DNA of 64,000 nt. Origin: Micromonospora sp. WMMD961 (GTDB lineage: Bacteria; Actinomycetota; Actinomycetes; Mycobacteriales; Micromonosporaceae). This document shows, in pieces, positions 7,780-15,207 of the stretch (position 1 is its first letter; each line of letters starts with the position of its first letter). Location: positions 1 through 64,000 of the forward strand of contig NZ_JARUBJ010000002.1 of assembly GCF_029626145.1 (NCBI RefSeq), read 5' to 3'. Both the position numbers and the translations under genes were made by a program. The notes below the pieces were generated by a model, which was given only the letters and a program-made list of their open reading frames with translations, ran no database searches and was not told the origin of the DNA.

Positions 7780-9699
7780 GTGATCAGATCCAGGCCGCGC
7801 CGTGGCATCGTGAGCGCGATCGCGCTGACGCTGGGCGTCAGCGGGCTCACTCTCATCTCCACCGCGAACGCCGCCACCGCAGCACCCCACCTGGACGGTC
7901 CGCCGTCGGTTCAGGTGGGGTGGACCGACTCGGCGACGCCGAAGAAGGCGTACCCGGTGGACAGCACCACCGACGTTCCGCTCGGCACCTGGCAGGACGA
8001 CAAGGGCAAGAGCCACACCTCGCGGGTGTACGCCACCTTCGACCTCTCCGCCTACGAGGGCAAGAAGATCTACGGCGGCAAGGTGTTCCTCGAGGAACGC
8101 AGCGTCGCCGACTGCAGCAAGCGTGCCGTCGAGATCTGGCGGACGAAGCCGGTCACCACGACGCCGACCTGGAACCGAGCACCCGCGCCGCTCGCCAAGC
8201 TCGGCGAGGTCCTCACTCCGGTGCAGTTCTGCCCGGGGGCCTCCATCACGTTCGACGTGGGCGCGGCGGTGCAGGATGCGGTGGCACACCGGCAGCGTCA
8301 CATCACCTTCGAGATCCGGGTGCCGGAGCAGTACGAGAGCGACGCGTCCTACGGCCGGCGGCTGCACCCGTACCGCAGCGTCGACCTGAACGTCGAGTTC
8401 AACTCGGTGCCGCAGATCGACACCGCCCACCTGTACAACGGTGGTCTGCCCTGCACCCAACTCGCGCCCTACCCGCGCATCGGCGGGTTCGCCAGCATCC
8501 TGGAGGCGGTCGGCAGCGACGCCGACGAGTACGACGAGCGCGCGGTCGAGACCGAGGTCGCCATCTGGCCGAAAGCCAACCCGGACGCTCGCCAGGTGTT
8601 CACCGGTGAGCACGGCCTCACCGGCCGAGCCAATCGGGTCAACCTGCCCGAGGGCACGCTGGTCGACGGCACCACCTACGTCTGGCAGGCTCGGGCGACC
8701 GACGGCGCGGACTACTCGCCCTGGTCGAAGAAGTGCTTCTTCACCCACGACCGCACCGCCCCCGTCGAGCCCACCATCACCTCGGCCAACTACCCGCAGG
8801 ACAGCACAGGCGAGGCGGCGCCGACCGGCGTGTCGCCGGTCTTCACCTTCTCCGGGAACGGCGACAAGGACGTCGCCGGCTTCGAATACTCGTGGCGCAG
8901 CCTGGGCGGCCACGGCTGCTCGGCCAGCGGCGCGTACGGCCAGTTGGAGTGCACCCACCCGTTGGACCAGCCGGGATCGGTGCGGGCGAACACCCCCGGC
9001 GGTTCGGCGACCGTGACGATCGATCTGATCGGCTCCGGGCCGCAGCGGTTGAGCGTCCGCACGATCGACCTCGCGGGCAACGTCTCCGAGACCGTCGAGT
9101 ACCGCACTCTGGTGCCGCGGGTCGAGCCCGAGGTGCGGGTGGAGAACGGTACGCCCGAGTGGGGGCAGGAAGTGCTGCTGAAGTTCGTCCCGGCCCCCGG
9201 TGTCACCGGTGTCCGCGACTACGAGATCACCCTGGACGGGGGAACGCCGGAGACGCGGGACGCCCAGGAGGACGGCACGGCCTTCTTCAGCTTCTTCGCC
9301 ACGAACCCGAACGGGCACCACCTCAAGGTACGCAGCCGCAGCGACAACGGGTTCGTCTCACCGGAGGCCAACTGGTCCACGTCCTTCTATCCCGGCCCCG
9401 GGGTGAAGTCCGACGTCTACTCCTCGCCGGACGGTTCGGCCGTCGGCGGAGTGGGAATCGAGGGCACCTTCACCTTCTCCCCACCCCCGGGCTGGACGGA
9501 CACCACGGCCTACCAGTACAGCTTCAACGGCGCCGAGCCGACCGAGGTGGCGGCCGACGCGAACGGCCGGGCCACGATCACCTGGACGCCGACCGCCATC
9601 GGGTACGTGGACCTGACCGTCTACGCCGTACGCGCCGACGGCACGGTCAGCGACTACCCCAACTGGTACTCGTTCGAGGTGGCGGCCTCCGCCTCCTGA
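7780..9699 (+). CDS. Secreted DNRLRE-domain protein
   Basis: A 639-residue exported protein. The first 35 residues form a Sec-type signal peptide (basic start, hydrophobic core, ANAATAAP cleavage region). Residues about 45-200 resemble the DNRLRE domain found in secreted actinobacterial wall or cell-surface proteins (YATFDLSAYEGKKIYGGKVFLEE, TWNRAP). The rest is a chain of Ig-like beta domains, seen in segments such as FTFSGNGDKDVAGFEYSW and RTIDLAGNVSETVEYRT. No catalytic motif is visible, so a structural or carbohydrate-binding role is the reasonable guess. The GTG start has GGGGAGGA 9 bases upstream. Paired direct repeats precede it, which suggests dedicated regulation. Confidence 0.8.
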   Translation: MIRSRPRRGIVSAIALTLGVSGLTLISTANAATAAPHLDGPPSVQVGWTDSATPKKAYPVDSTTDVPLGTWQDDKGKSHTSRVYATFDLSAYEGKKIYGGKVFLEERSVADCSKRAVEIWRTKPVTTTPTWNRAPAPLAKLGEVLTPVQFCPGASITFDVGAAVQDAVAHRQRHITFEIRVPEQYESDASYGRRLHPYRSVDLNVEFNSVPQIDTAHLYNGGLPCTQLAPYPRIGGFASILEAVGSDADEYDERAVETEVAIWPKANPDARQVFTGEHGLTGRANRVNLPEGTLVDGTTYVWQARATDGADYSPWSKKCFFTHDRTAPVEPTITSANYPQDSTGEAAPTGVSPVFTFSGNGDKDVAGFEYSWRSLGGHGCSASGAYGQLECTHPLDQPGSVRANTPGGSATVTIDLIGSGPQRLSVRTIDLAGNVSETVEYRTLVPRVEPEVRVENGTPEWGQEVLLKFVPAPGVTGVRDYEITLDGGTPETRDAQEDGTAFFSFFATNPNGHHLKVRSRSDNGFVSPEANWSTSFYPGPGVKSDVYSSPDGSAVGGVGIEGTFTFSPPPGWTDTTAYQYSFNGAEPTEVAADANGRATITWTPTAIGYVDLTVYAVRADGTVSDYPNWYSFEVAASAS

Positions 9700-9748
9700 C
9701 CCACCCGGACACGGGGCGGCCACACACGGGTGTGGTCGCCCCCGTCCG

Positions 9749-10222
9749 TCAGTCCTGTCGTTCGGTGCGCTCGATCTCGGCGAACGCGGCGGCCAGGTAG
9801 CCGTCCAACGGCGCGCCGGTCGCCGCCAGCAGGTCCGCCACCAGCAGCGGTGCGTGCCGGGCCAGGGCCGACGCGTCCGGTCGCGACTCGTCACCTTCGG
9901 GGTCGTACACGCCCAGCGCCCCGGCCAGCAGGACGAGCACCACGTGCGGGTCGACGTCCGAACGCCACCGCGCCGCCCCCTGCACACAGCGGGTCAACAC
10001 CTGGCGGACGTCATCACCGGCCAGCCCCTCCGGGTGGCTCTCCTCCAACAGCAGCCGGACCACGGCGCCCAGCACCAGGCCGGAGCGCTCGTCGGCGGCG
10101 AGCCCGACGACCGCTTCGTCGTACGCCTGCCCGTCACGTGCCTGGGCGGCGGCCACGGCCGCGGTGGCGGTCACCGCGATGGCGCGGGCGGTAGCGGGCA
10201 GATGTCGCCAGGTGCCGGTCAT
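9749..10222 (-). CDS. Conserved hypothetical alpha-helical protein
   Basis: A 157-residue protein, Ala/Leu/Val-rich and mostly helical by eye, with no motif I recognise. The segment DPHVVLVLLAGALGVYDPEGDES looks like a buried helix followed by an acidic turn. No signal peptide or clear TM segment is seen. It is divergent from the MFS transporter gene 111 bases away and convergent with the secreted protein gene. It could be an effector-binding domain of a regulator lacking an HTH, but nothing in the sequence proves this. Confidence 0.65.
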   Translation of the reverse strand: MTGTWRHLPATARAIAVTATAAVAAAQARDGQAYDEAVVGLAADERSGLVLGAVVRLLLEESHPEGLAGDDVRQVLTRCVQGAARWRSDVDPHVVLVLLAGALGVYDPEGDESRPDASALARHAPLLVADLLAATGAPLDGYLAAAFAEIERTERQD

Positions 10223-10333
10223 CGGGCCAGCATCGCAGACCCGGCGGACACCGTGCGATTGATCACCCGTCGGCCTCGGCGACAGCGGGGTGCGCTCAAA
10301 ACGAGTCGCGTGGTGTCACACCCGACGAACAGA

Positions 10334-11626
10334 ATGCCGGTCATGCTGCGTCGTGCCCTGCCCCGCCGTCGAGAAGCCCGCCGGATCCTCGTCGGCACCC
10401 TGCTGTCGGCGATCGGGCGTGGCCTGACCCTGCCGTTCCTGTTCATCTACCTGACCGACGTACGCGGGCTCACCGACGCCCGCGCCGGGCTCGTGATCGG
10501 TTGGTACGGCGCGGTCACCCTGGCCTTGTCGCCGCTGGGTGGGACGCTGATCGACCGGTTCGGCGCGCGTCGGATCGTGGTGCCCTGCCTACTGATCGAA
10601 GCGATCGGCACCGGTTCGCTCGCGCTGGTCGACTCGTCCGGGTCGGCACTGCTGGTGATGACGGTGATCGCCGTTGGCAGCTCGGCGATCTGGTCCGGGC
10701 AGAACACGATCCTCGCCTCGTTGACCGACGACGGTGAGCGGCAACGCGTCTTCGGGCTGAACTTCGCCCTGCTCAACCTGGGCATCGGCATCGGCGGCAT
10801 GACCTCCGGCGCGATCGTCGACACCGCCCGACTCAGCACCTTCCAAACGATCTATCTGCTGGACGCGGTGACCTACCTGCTGCCGGCCATCATCCTGCTC
10901 ACCCTGCCCGGGGTGGGTCACCGACTCGGAAACCGTCGTGGTGTCGACGAACCGTCGCCCGGCGGCTATCTGACCGTGCTTCGCGACCGTCCGTTCCGAC
11001 GGCTGGTGATCTTCGGGCTGATCCTCACCACCTGCGGTTACGGACAGATCGAGGTGGGCTTCGCCGCGTACGCGGTGCGAGTGGCCGAGGTGGAGACCCG
11101 AGTGGTGGCGTGGGCGCTCGCCGCCAACACCGTGATGATCGTGCTCGCCCAACTGCTGGTGATCCGCCGGATCGAGGGGCGCAGCCGCACCCGTGCGCTG
11201 GCGGTGGTGGGTGCGGTGTTCGCCACCGCCTGGCTGGTCCTCGGCGTAGCTGGCCTGGTCAGCGGTAAGAACGCCCTGCTGGCCGCCCTCTGCGTGGTGG
11301 CCTGCTCGGCGATCTTCGGCTTCGGCGAGACGATGCTGTCACCGGTCATGCCCGCGTTGACCAACGCGTTGGCCACCGACGAGCTGCGCGGCCGGTACAA
11401 CGCGATGAGTTCGATGATCTTCGGCATCAGCGGTGTGATCGGTCCGGTGACCGCCGGACCGCTCATCGGCGCGGCAGACGGCAAGGTCTGGGTGGCGACG
11501 GTGGTCGGCGGCTGCCTGATCGCCTCCCTGGTCGCACTATCCCTGCGCCGACTGCTCACCACGGACCAGGACGGCCGACTGACGCCGGCCCTCACCTCCC
11601 CCGAGCCGACCCCCACCCCCGCCTAA
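10334..11626 (+). CDS. MFS transporter (drug-exporter-like)
   Basis: About 430 residues with roughly twelve hydrophobic segments. The loop 2-3 signature LGGTLIDRFGARRIV marks the Major Facilitator Superfamily, and the layout resembles MdtH-type multidrug efflux proteins. The substrate cannot be read. The start is uncertain: ATG 10334 or ATG 10343, neither with a strong ribosome site; the longer frame upstream overlaps the divergent hypothetical gene and is rejected. The gene stands alone and is followed by a repeat-rich spacer. Confidence 0.85.
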   Translation: MPVMLRRALPRRREARRILVGTLLSAIGRGLTLPFLFIYLTDVRGLTDARAGLVIGWYGAVTLALSPLGGTLIDRFGARRIVVPCLLIEAIGTGSLALVDSSGSALLVMTVIAVGSSAIWSGQNTILASLTDDGERQRVFGLNFALLNLGIGIGGMTSGAIVDTARLSTFQTIYLLDAVTYLLPAIILLTLPGVGHRLGNRRGVDEPSPGGYLTVLRDRPFRRLVIFGLILTTCGYGQIEVGFAAYAVRVAEVETRVVAWALAANTVMIVLAQLLVIRRIEGRSRTRALAVVGAVFATAWLVLGVAGLVSGKNALLAALCVVACSAIFGFGETMLSPVMPALTNALATDELRGRYNAMSSMIFGISGVIGPVTAGPLIGAADGKVWVATVVGGCLIASLVALSLRRLLTTDQDGRLTPALTSPEPTPTPA

Positions 11627-11760
11627 CTCGGAAGTAGACCGACTTCCTCCCGATTAGGGCCGCTTCGCGCAGCGGAGCGACAAGGACTAACCCACACCCC
11701 GCCCTCACCCAGCACCCCCGGCGTTTAGTCCGGCACCCAGCGCCCGGGTGGCCCGGCGCC

Positions 11761-11840
11761 CAAGATCCGCGCAGGTTCCCCGATGTTGCTGCCTGCGGCA
11801 AACGGGAGACAGCAACATCCCCGATGTTGCGCGGATCTTG
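11761..11840. repeat. Dispersed inverted-repeat element, family B copy 2
   Basis: Arms 11761-11794 and 11807-11840 form an imperfect palindrome bounded by CAAGATCCGCGCA and its complement, with the core GATGTTGCTGCCT. The arm sequence matches the element at 6318-6394. A further partial arm (GGATGCTGCCTCCGACC) follows to about 11865. The surrounding 646-base spacer (11627-12272) holds this element, two tandem arrays and a terminator, and no gene that I can support. Confidence 0.75.
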
Positions 11841-11976
11841 CTCCCGGATGCTGCCTCCGACCGCAAGATCACGCTCGATCCTGGTTCGAGTGGCATCCAC
11901 GCGCCCGGAGGCCACTACTTCAAGGGTGCAGCGTGATCACGCGGCCGACACGACCGGCTGGGCGACCGGGCGAAAC

Positions 11977-12104
11977 GAGGCGGGGCCAGGGCGAGGCGGG
12001 GCCAGGGCGAGGCGGGGCCAGGGCGAGGCGGGGCCAGGGCGAGGCGGGGCCAGGGCGAGGCGGGGCCAGGGCGAGGCGGGGCCAGGGCGAGGCGGGGCCA
12101 GGGC
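11977..12104 (+). repeat. Tandem repeat, 16-bp unit, 8 copies
   Basis: Eight consecutive perfect copies of GAGGCGGGGCCAGGGC start at 11977 and every 16 bases after; the ninth diverges at 12105. There are no spacers between units, so it is not a CRISPR array. Open frames through it translate to repetitive peptides and are rejected as genes. Confidence 0.95.
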
Positions 12105-12170
12105 GAGAAGAGATAGGCAGGGGCGGGCAGGCAGGGGCCGGGACGAGCAGGCGGGGCGGCATGTGGACTG

Positions 12171-12225
12171 GACGGGTCGAGGACGGGTCGGGGACGGGTC
12201 GGGGACGGGTCGGGGACGGGTCGGG
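12171..12225 (+). repeat. Tandem repeat, 11-bp unit, 5 copies
   Basis: Five copies of GACGGGTCGGG (the first has one change) run from 12171 to 12225, immediately beside a GC-rich hairpin. It is a second, unrelated simple array in the same spacer. Confidence 0.9.
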
Positions 12226-12250
12226 CCCCGGAGCGCTCACTCCGGGGCCC
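12223..12250 (-). terminator. Hairpin downstream of the nucleotidase remnant
   Basis: A perfect 11-bp stem (12223-12233 with 12240-12250) and six-base loop lie 20 bases past the stop of the minus-strand pseudogene. It is probably the old terminator of that gene. Confidence 0.6.
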
Positions 12251-12269
12251 GACGTCGCGGGGTCGGCCG

Positions 12270-12520
12270 TCAGGCGGCGGGGACCTCGGCGGTGGTGCGG
12301 ATCCGGTCCAGCGTCGGCGCGGAAACCGGCGACTGGGCGGTCAGGTAGTCCACGAAGGCGTCCAGGTCGATCTGGCCGGTGACCTGGTTCGTCCCCCCGG
12401 TGAGGGCGCTGAACCCGTCGCCGCCGCCGGCCGGTTCACCGTGATGCAGTACGTGGCGGTGGTGTCGGCGGTGATGCCGCTGATGGTGAGGCTGCCCCCG
12501 GACCACGCGGATGCAGGCGC
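12270..12520 (-). pseudogene. Frameshifted 3' remnant of a secreted 5'-nucleotidase-like gene
   Basis: One minus-strand frame ends with AGGGDGFSALTGGTNQ, then a segment on to the stop that resembles the C-terminal domain of UshA-type 5'-nucleotidases. The part that should precede it, LTISGITADTTATYCITVN, lies in another frame, and the switch falls near 12433-12437, where several residues appear lost. No catalytic N-terminal domain is present upstream. This is a truncated, frameshifted leftover. The family call is from recognition of the GGGDGFSAL-GGT pattern. Confidence 0.65.
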
Positions 12521-12650
12521 ACGGGGCGGCGTGGGTGCGGTGGTGCCGTTCGGCGCCGCACGAGTGTCGTCGGTTGCCGCCGTCTGCCGGACAACGTCAG
12601 ATCCGGGGTCTAGAAAGGACGGGAGAATCGACACGGACGGAGACGGCATC

Positions 12651-13448
12651 GTGAGTGCAACGACACCGACGGTGGAGCAGGTGCGATCGGCGGACGGCAC
12701 CCCCATCGCGTTCGAACGGTCCGGGGCTGGGCCTGCGCTCGTCCTGGTCGGCGGCGCGTTCAACGACCGCAACACGACACGCGCGCTCGGGGCGGCGTTG
12801 GCACCGGACTTCACCGTGTTCGGCTACGACCGTCGGGGCCGTGGGCACAGTGGTGACACCGCTCCGTACGAGATCGGCCGGGAGATCGACGACCTGGCCG
12901 CGGTGATCGCGGCGGCCGGTGGTTCCGCGGCGCTCTACGGGATTTCCTCCGGCGCGGTCCTGGCCGCCCTCGCGACGGCACAGGGCCTGCCGGTGACCGG
13001 TCTGGTCCTGTTCGAGCCGCCGTTTCAGGTCGGCTCGCACGTGGGCGTCCGGAAGGACATCACCGCGCAGCTCATCGAGCTGATCGCGGCCGACGATCGG
13101 GATGGAGCGGTAGAGGCTTTCCTCACCGCGTCGGTGGGGTTGCCGGCCGAGGCAGTCGCCGGGATGCGGGCGCAACCGATGTGGGGCGGACTGACCGCGA
13201 TCGCGCACACCCTGCCGTACGACGCGGTGATCACGGCGGGCGGGCGACTGCCCGCCGACCGGCTGTCGACGATCACCGCGCCGACCCTCGCGGTGGACAG
13301 CACCGGGAGTCCACAGTGGCTACGGGACGGCAGCCGGGCCGCGGCCGAGGCGGTTCCTGGCGGGCGGTCCGTCAGCCTCGACGGCGGCAACCACGAGGTG
13401 CCGCCGACGACGCTCGCCCCCGCGCTGCGTGAATTTCTGCTCGGTTGA
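12651..13448 (+). CDS. Alpha/beta hydrolase
   Basis: A 265-residue alpha/beta-hydrolase fold protein. The oxyanion region LVLVGGAFNDRN, the FGYDRRGRGHSGDT motif and the nucleophile elbow YGISSGAVLA (Ser near residue 96) are clear, and GGNHEVPP near the C-terminus supplies the catalytic His. It resembles small esterase or haloperoxidase-like hydrolases of actinomycetes; the substrate is unknown. GTG 12651 has GGAGA about 9 bases upstream and the coding pattern starts there. The in-frame extension back to 12441 overlaps the antisense nucleotidase remnant and is not used. Confidence 0.85.
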   Translation: MSATTPTVEQVRSADGTPIAFERSGAGPALVLVGGAFNDRNTTRALGAALAPDFTVFGYDRRGRGHSGDTAPYEIGREIDDLAAVIAAAGGSAALYGISSGAVLAALATAQGLPVTGLVLFEPPFQVGSHVGVRKDITAQLIELIAADDRDGAVEAFLTASVGLPAEAVAGMRAQPMWGGLTAIAHTLPYDAVITAGGRLPADRLSTITAPTLAVDSTGSPQWLRDGSRAAAEAVPGGRSVSLDGGNHEVPPTTLAPALREFLLG

Positions 13449-13540
13449 CGGCCGACGCGCCTGACCGGCGTGCGGGAGCGGCCCAACGCCCCGGACCAGC
13501 CAGAGGCAGCAGCTCAACGCCGGGAAAATCGGCGCGACGA

Positions 13541-13633
13541 AGCGGCCCAGCGCCCGGGGCCGGCGTGCGGGAGCGGCCCAGCGCCCGGGGCCGGCGTGCG
13601 GGAGCGGCCCAGCGCCCGGGGCCGGCGTGCGGG
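13541..13633 (+). repeat. Tandem repeat, 31-bp unit, 3 copies
   Basis: Three copies of a 31-base unit (AGCGGCCCAGCGCCCGGGGC plus 11 more bases) start at 13541, 13572 and 13603, with diverged relatives from about 13468. The array fills the space between two convergent genes and reaches to within a few bases of the gene ending at 13636. Confidence 0.9.
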
Positions 13634-13635
13634 AG

Positions 13636-14286
13636 TCAGCGCTCGACCAGGGCCTCGGTGACCAGGGCAGCGACGGCGTCGGGTGGCCAGGCGTCCGCCA
13701 CGCCGGGCCGGACTGCCAGATAGCCGGCGATTCGTTCGGCTGGCCAGCCGTGCGACTCGCGCAGGCCACGGGCGATCATGCCGAGGTAGGTCGGCGCGGG
13801 TGGCCGGCACCGCACACCGGACGCTCCCTCGGGTGCGGTGAAGGTGAGCATCGGGACGCCGCTGTGACTGCCCGGGCAGACCAGCGTCTCGTACCGTCCG
13901 GGGCCGAGCGTCGCCCGTCCGTCGGCGATGGCGGCCTCGATGGCCACACCGGTCGTCCGGGCCAGGTCGTCGGTCTCGCCCGCTGGGCGGTACATCTCCT
14001 GTGCCGCGATGTCGGTGAACTGCTCCAGCGTCACCAGGTAGCCGCGGGCGGCGGCCTCCCCCGGCAGGTGCGGGTCGTAGAAGGCCATTCCTCCGGTCCA
14101 GGCGCCGGACTCACCGGCGAAGTAGATGCCGCCGGGCAGCGACACCGGCACCGACCGGCTCGGTGGGCGTCGGTCCCGGCATCCCGGGTACGTCCGCATT
14201 CCGCCGGGCGGGCAGCCGCCGCCGATGTACCAGCCCAGCCGGGCGGCGTGCATGTTCGAGCCGTACGCGACGTACCAGACCTGCAC
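13636..14286 (-). CDS. Gamma-glutamylcyclotransferase-fold protein
   Basis: About 216 residues. The N-terminus YVAYGSNMHAARL is the glycine-rich loop of the GGCT/AIG2-like fold, and SGAWTGGMAFYDP continues that fold. Relatives are often labelled histone deacetylase in actinobacterial genomes, a label the sequence does not justify. I would call it a GGCT-like protein of unknown substrate. Its GTG at 14286 lies 11 bases after the stop of the upstream phosphodiesterase gene, whose stop overlaps the GAGGG ribosome site, so the two are co-transcribed and probably coupled. The longer frame upstream overlaps the partner gene and is not used. Confidence 0.75.
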   Translation of the reverse strand: MQVWYVAYGSNMHAARLGWYIGGGCPPGGMRTYPGCRDRRPPSRSVPVSLPGGIYFAGESGAWTGGMAFYDPHLPGEAAARGYLVTLEQFTDIAAQEMYRPAGETDDLARTTGVAIEAAIADGRATLGPGRYETLVCPGSHSGVPMLTFTAPEGASGVRCRPPAPTYLGMIARGLRESHGWPAERIAGYLAVRPGVADAWPPDAVAALVTEALVER

Positions 14287-14297
14287 GGCGGGTGCCC

Positions 14298-15077
14298 TCA
14301 GAAGCCGCAGGTCTGGCCGGCGGAATGGCTCACCTGCACGGTGTGCGTCACGCAGCCGCCCGCCTCCACCAGGTGCAGCAGGAAGGCGGTCGGTTCGTCG
14401 ACCCAACCGATCTGCTCGTCGGCGCTCATGGTGAGCGTGCTCTGCTTCCAGGTGCTGGGGGCGACGGTGAGCACGGTGCCCCCGTACGCCGTGGTGACCG
14501 GGCGGTGCAGGTGCCCAGCGGCGACCCGGACGACGTGCCGGTGCCGGCCGATCACCTCGGCCAGCGCCTCACCGTCGGCGAGCCGGAGCGTGTCGGCCGC
14601 GGGGATGCCGACCGCGACCGGGGGATGGTGCAGGAAGATCACGGCGGGCGTGTCGGGCCGACCGGCCAGCACCCCGTCGAGCCAGCCGAGCTGCTCCGCA
14701 CCGAGCTGGCCGCTGCTGCTGCCGGGAATGAGCGAGTCGAGCACCACTATCGACGCCGCCTCGTGGTCGACGTGGTAGTAGGCAGAGAAGCCGCCGCCGA
14801 GCCAGGGGGTGCCCCCGAACGCGTCGAGCAGCGACTCCCGGTCGTCGTGGTTGCCGGGGACCAGGTGCACCGGCAAGGGGAACCGGCCGATCAGCTCGCG
14901 CAGAGCCGCGTACTCGTCGGGTCGCCCGTGGTCGACCAGGTCGCCGGTGATCACCACGCAGTCCGGTCGTGGGCGCAACGCGAGCACCCGGCCGAGCGCA
15001 CGGTCCAGCCCCGCGGCCGGTGCGGCGGCGAGCAGGCCGGTGGTCAGGTGTGGGTCACTGAGCTGAGCGATGATCAC
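14298..15077 (-). CDS. CpdA-like phosphodiesterase (calcineurin-like)
   Basis: A 259-residue metallophosphoesterase. All dinuclear-metal motifs are present: AQLSDPHL at the start, VVITGDLVDHG near residue 42, VPGNHDDRE near residue 70, FLHHPP near 148 and AAGHLHRP near 190. It resembles class III cyclic nucleotide phosphodiesterases (CpdA/Rv0805 type), so a role in cAMP or other cyclic nucleotide turnover is plausible but not proven by sequence. The GTG start has GAGGAGA at good spacing. It is first in a two-gene operon with the GGCT-like gene and is divergent from a GGDEF protein gene, which also suggests nucleotide signalling. Confidence 0.85.
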   Translation of the reverse strand: MIIAQLSDPHLTTGLLAAAPAAGLDRALGRVLALRPRPDCVVITGDLVDHGRPDEYAALRELIGRFPLPVHLVPGNHDDRESLLDAFGGTPWLGGGFSAYYHVDHEAASIVVLDSLIPGSSSGQLGAEQLGWLDGVLAGRPDTPAVIFLHHPPVAVGIPAADTLRLADGEALAEVIGRHRHVVRVAAGHLHRPVTTAYGGTVLTVAPSTWKQSTLTMSADEQIGWVDEPTAFLLHLVEAGGCVTHTVQVSHSAGQTCGF

Positions 15078-15154
15078 GGATCGTCTCCTCGGCGCCGGGG
15101 TTCTCACGCTATCGCCGGGCGCTGGTTCGCGGTGCCCGCTGCCCACAGGCCGCG

Positions 15155-15171
15155 TCCACAGCCTGTGGATA
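15155..15171. promoter_or_regulatory. Inverted DnaA-box-like pair
   Basis: TCCACAGCCTGTGGATA holds TCCACA and TGTGGA arms three bases apart. The right half reads as TATCCACA on the minus strand, close to the DnaA box TTATCCACA. It lies 37 bases before the GAF-GGDEF gene. The same architecture occurs at 43392-43412. It may be a DnaA site or a regulator operator of similar sequence. Confidence 0.45.
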
Positions 15172-15207
15172 GCACATGCGTACGAATAAGGTCGGTTTCG
15201 CACAGTC

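Noticed and set aside
11977..12104. Possible CRISPR array
   Set aside because: Units are contiguous with no unique spacers and no cas genes lie nearby; it is a simple tandem repeat.
11783..12382. ORFs through the tandem repeats encoding GQGEAGPGRGG-type peptides
   Set aside because: Repetitive peptides produced by tandem DNA repeats, with no ribosome site and no conservation to invoke.
13636..14286. Histone deacetylase annotation for the GGCT-like gene
   Set aside because: The N-terminal VAYGSNM motif is that of the gamma-glutamylcyclotransferase fold; no deacetylase motif is visible.
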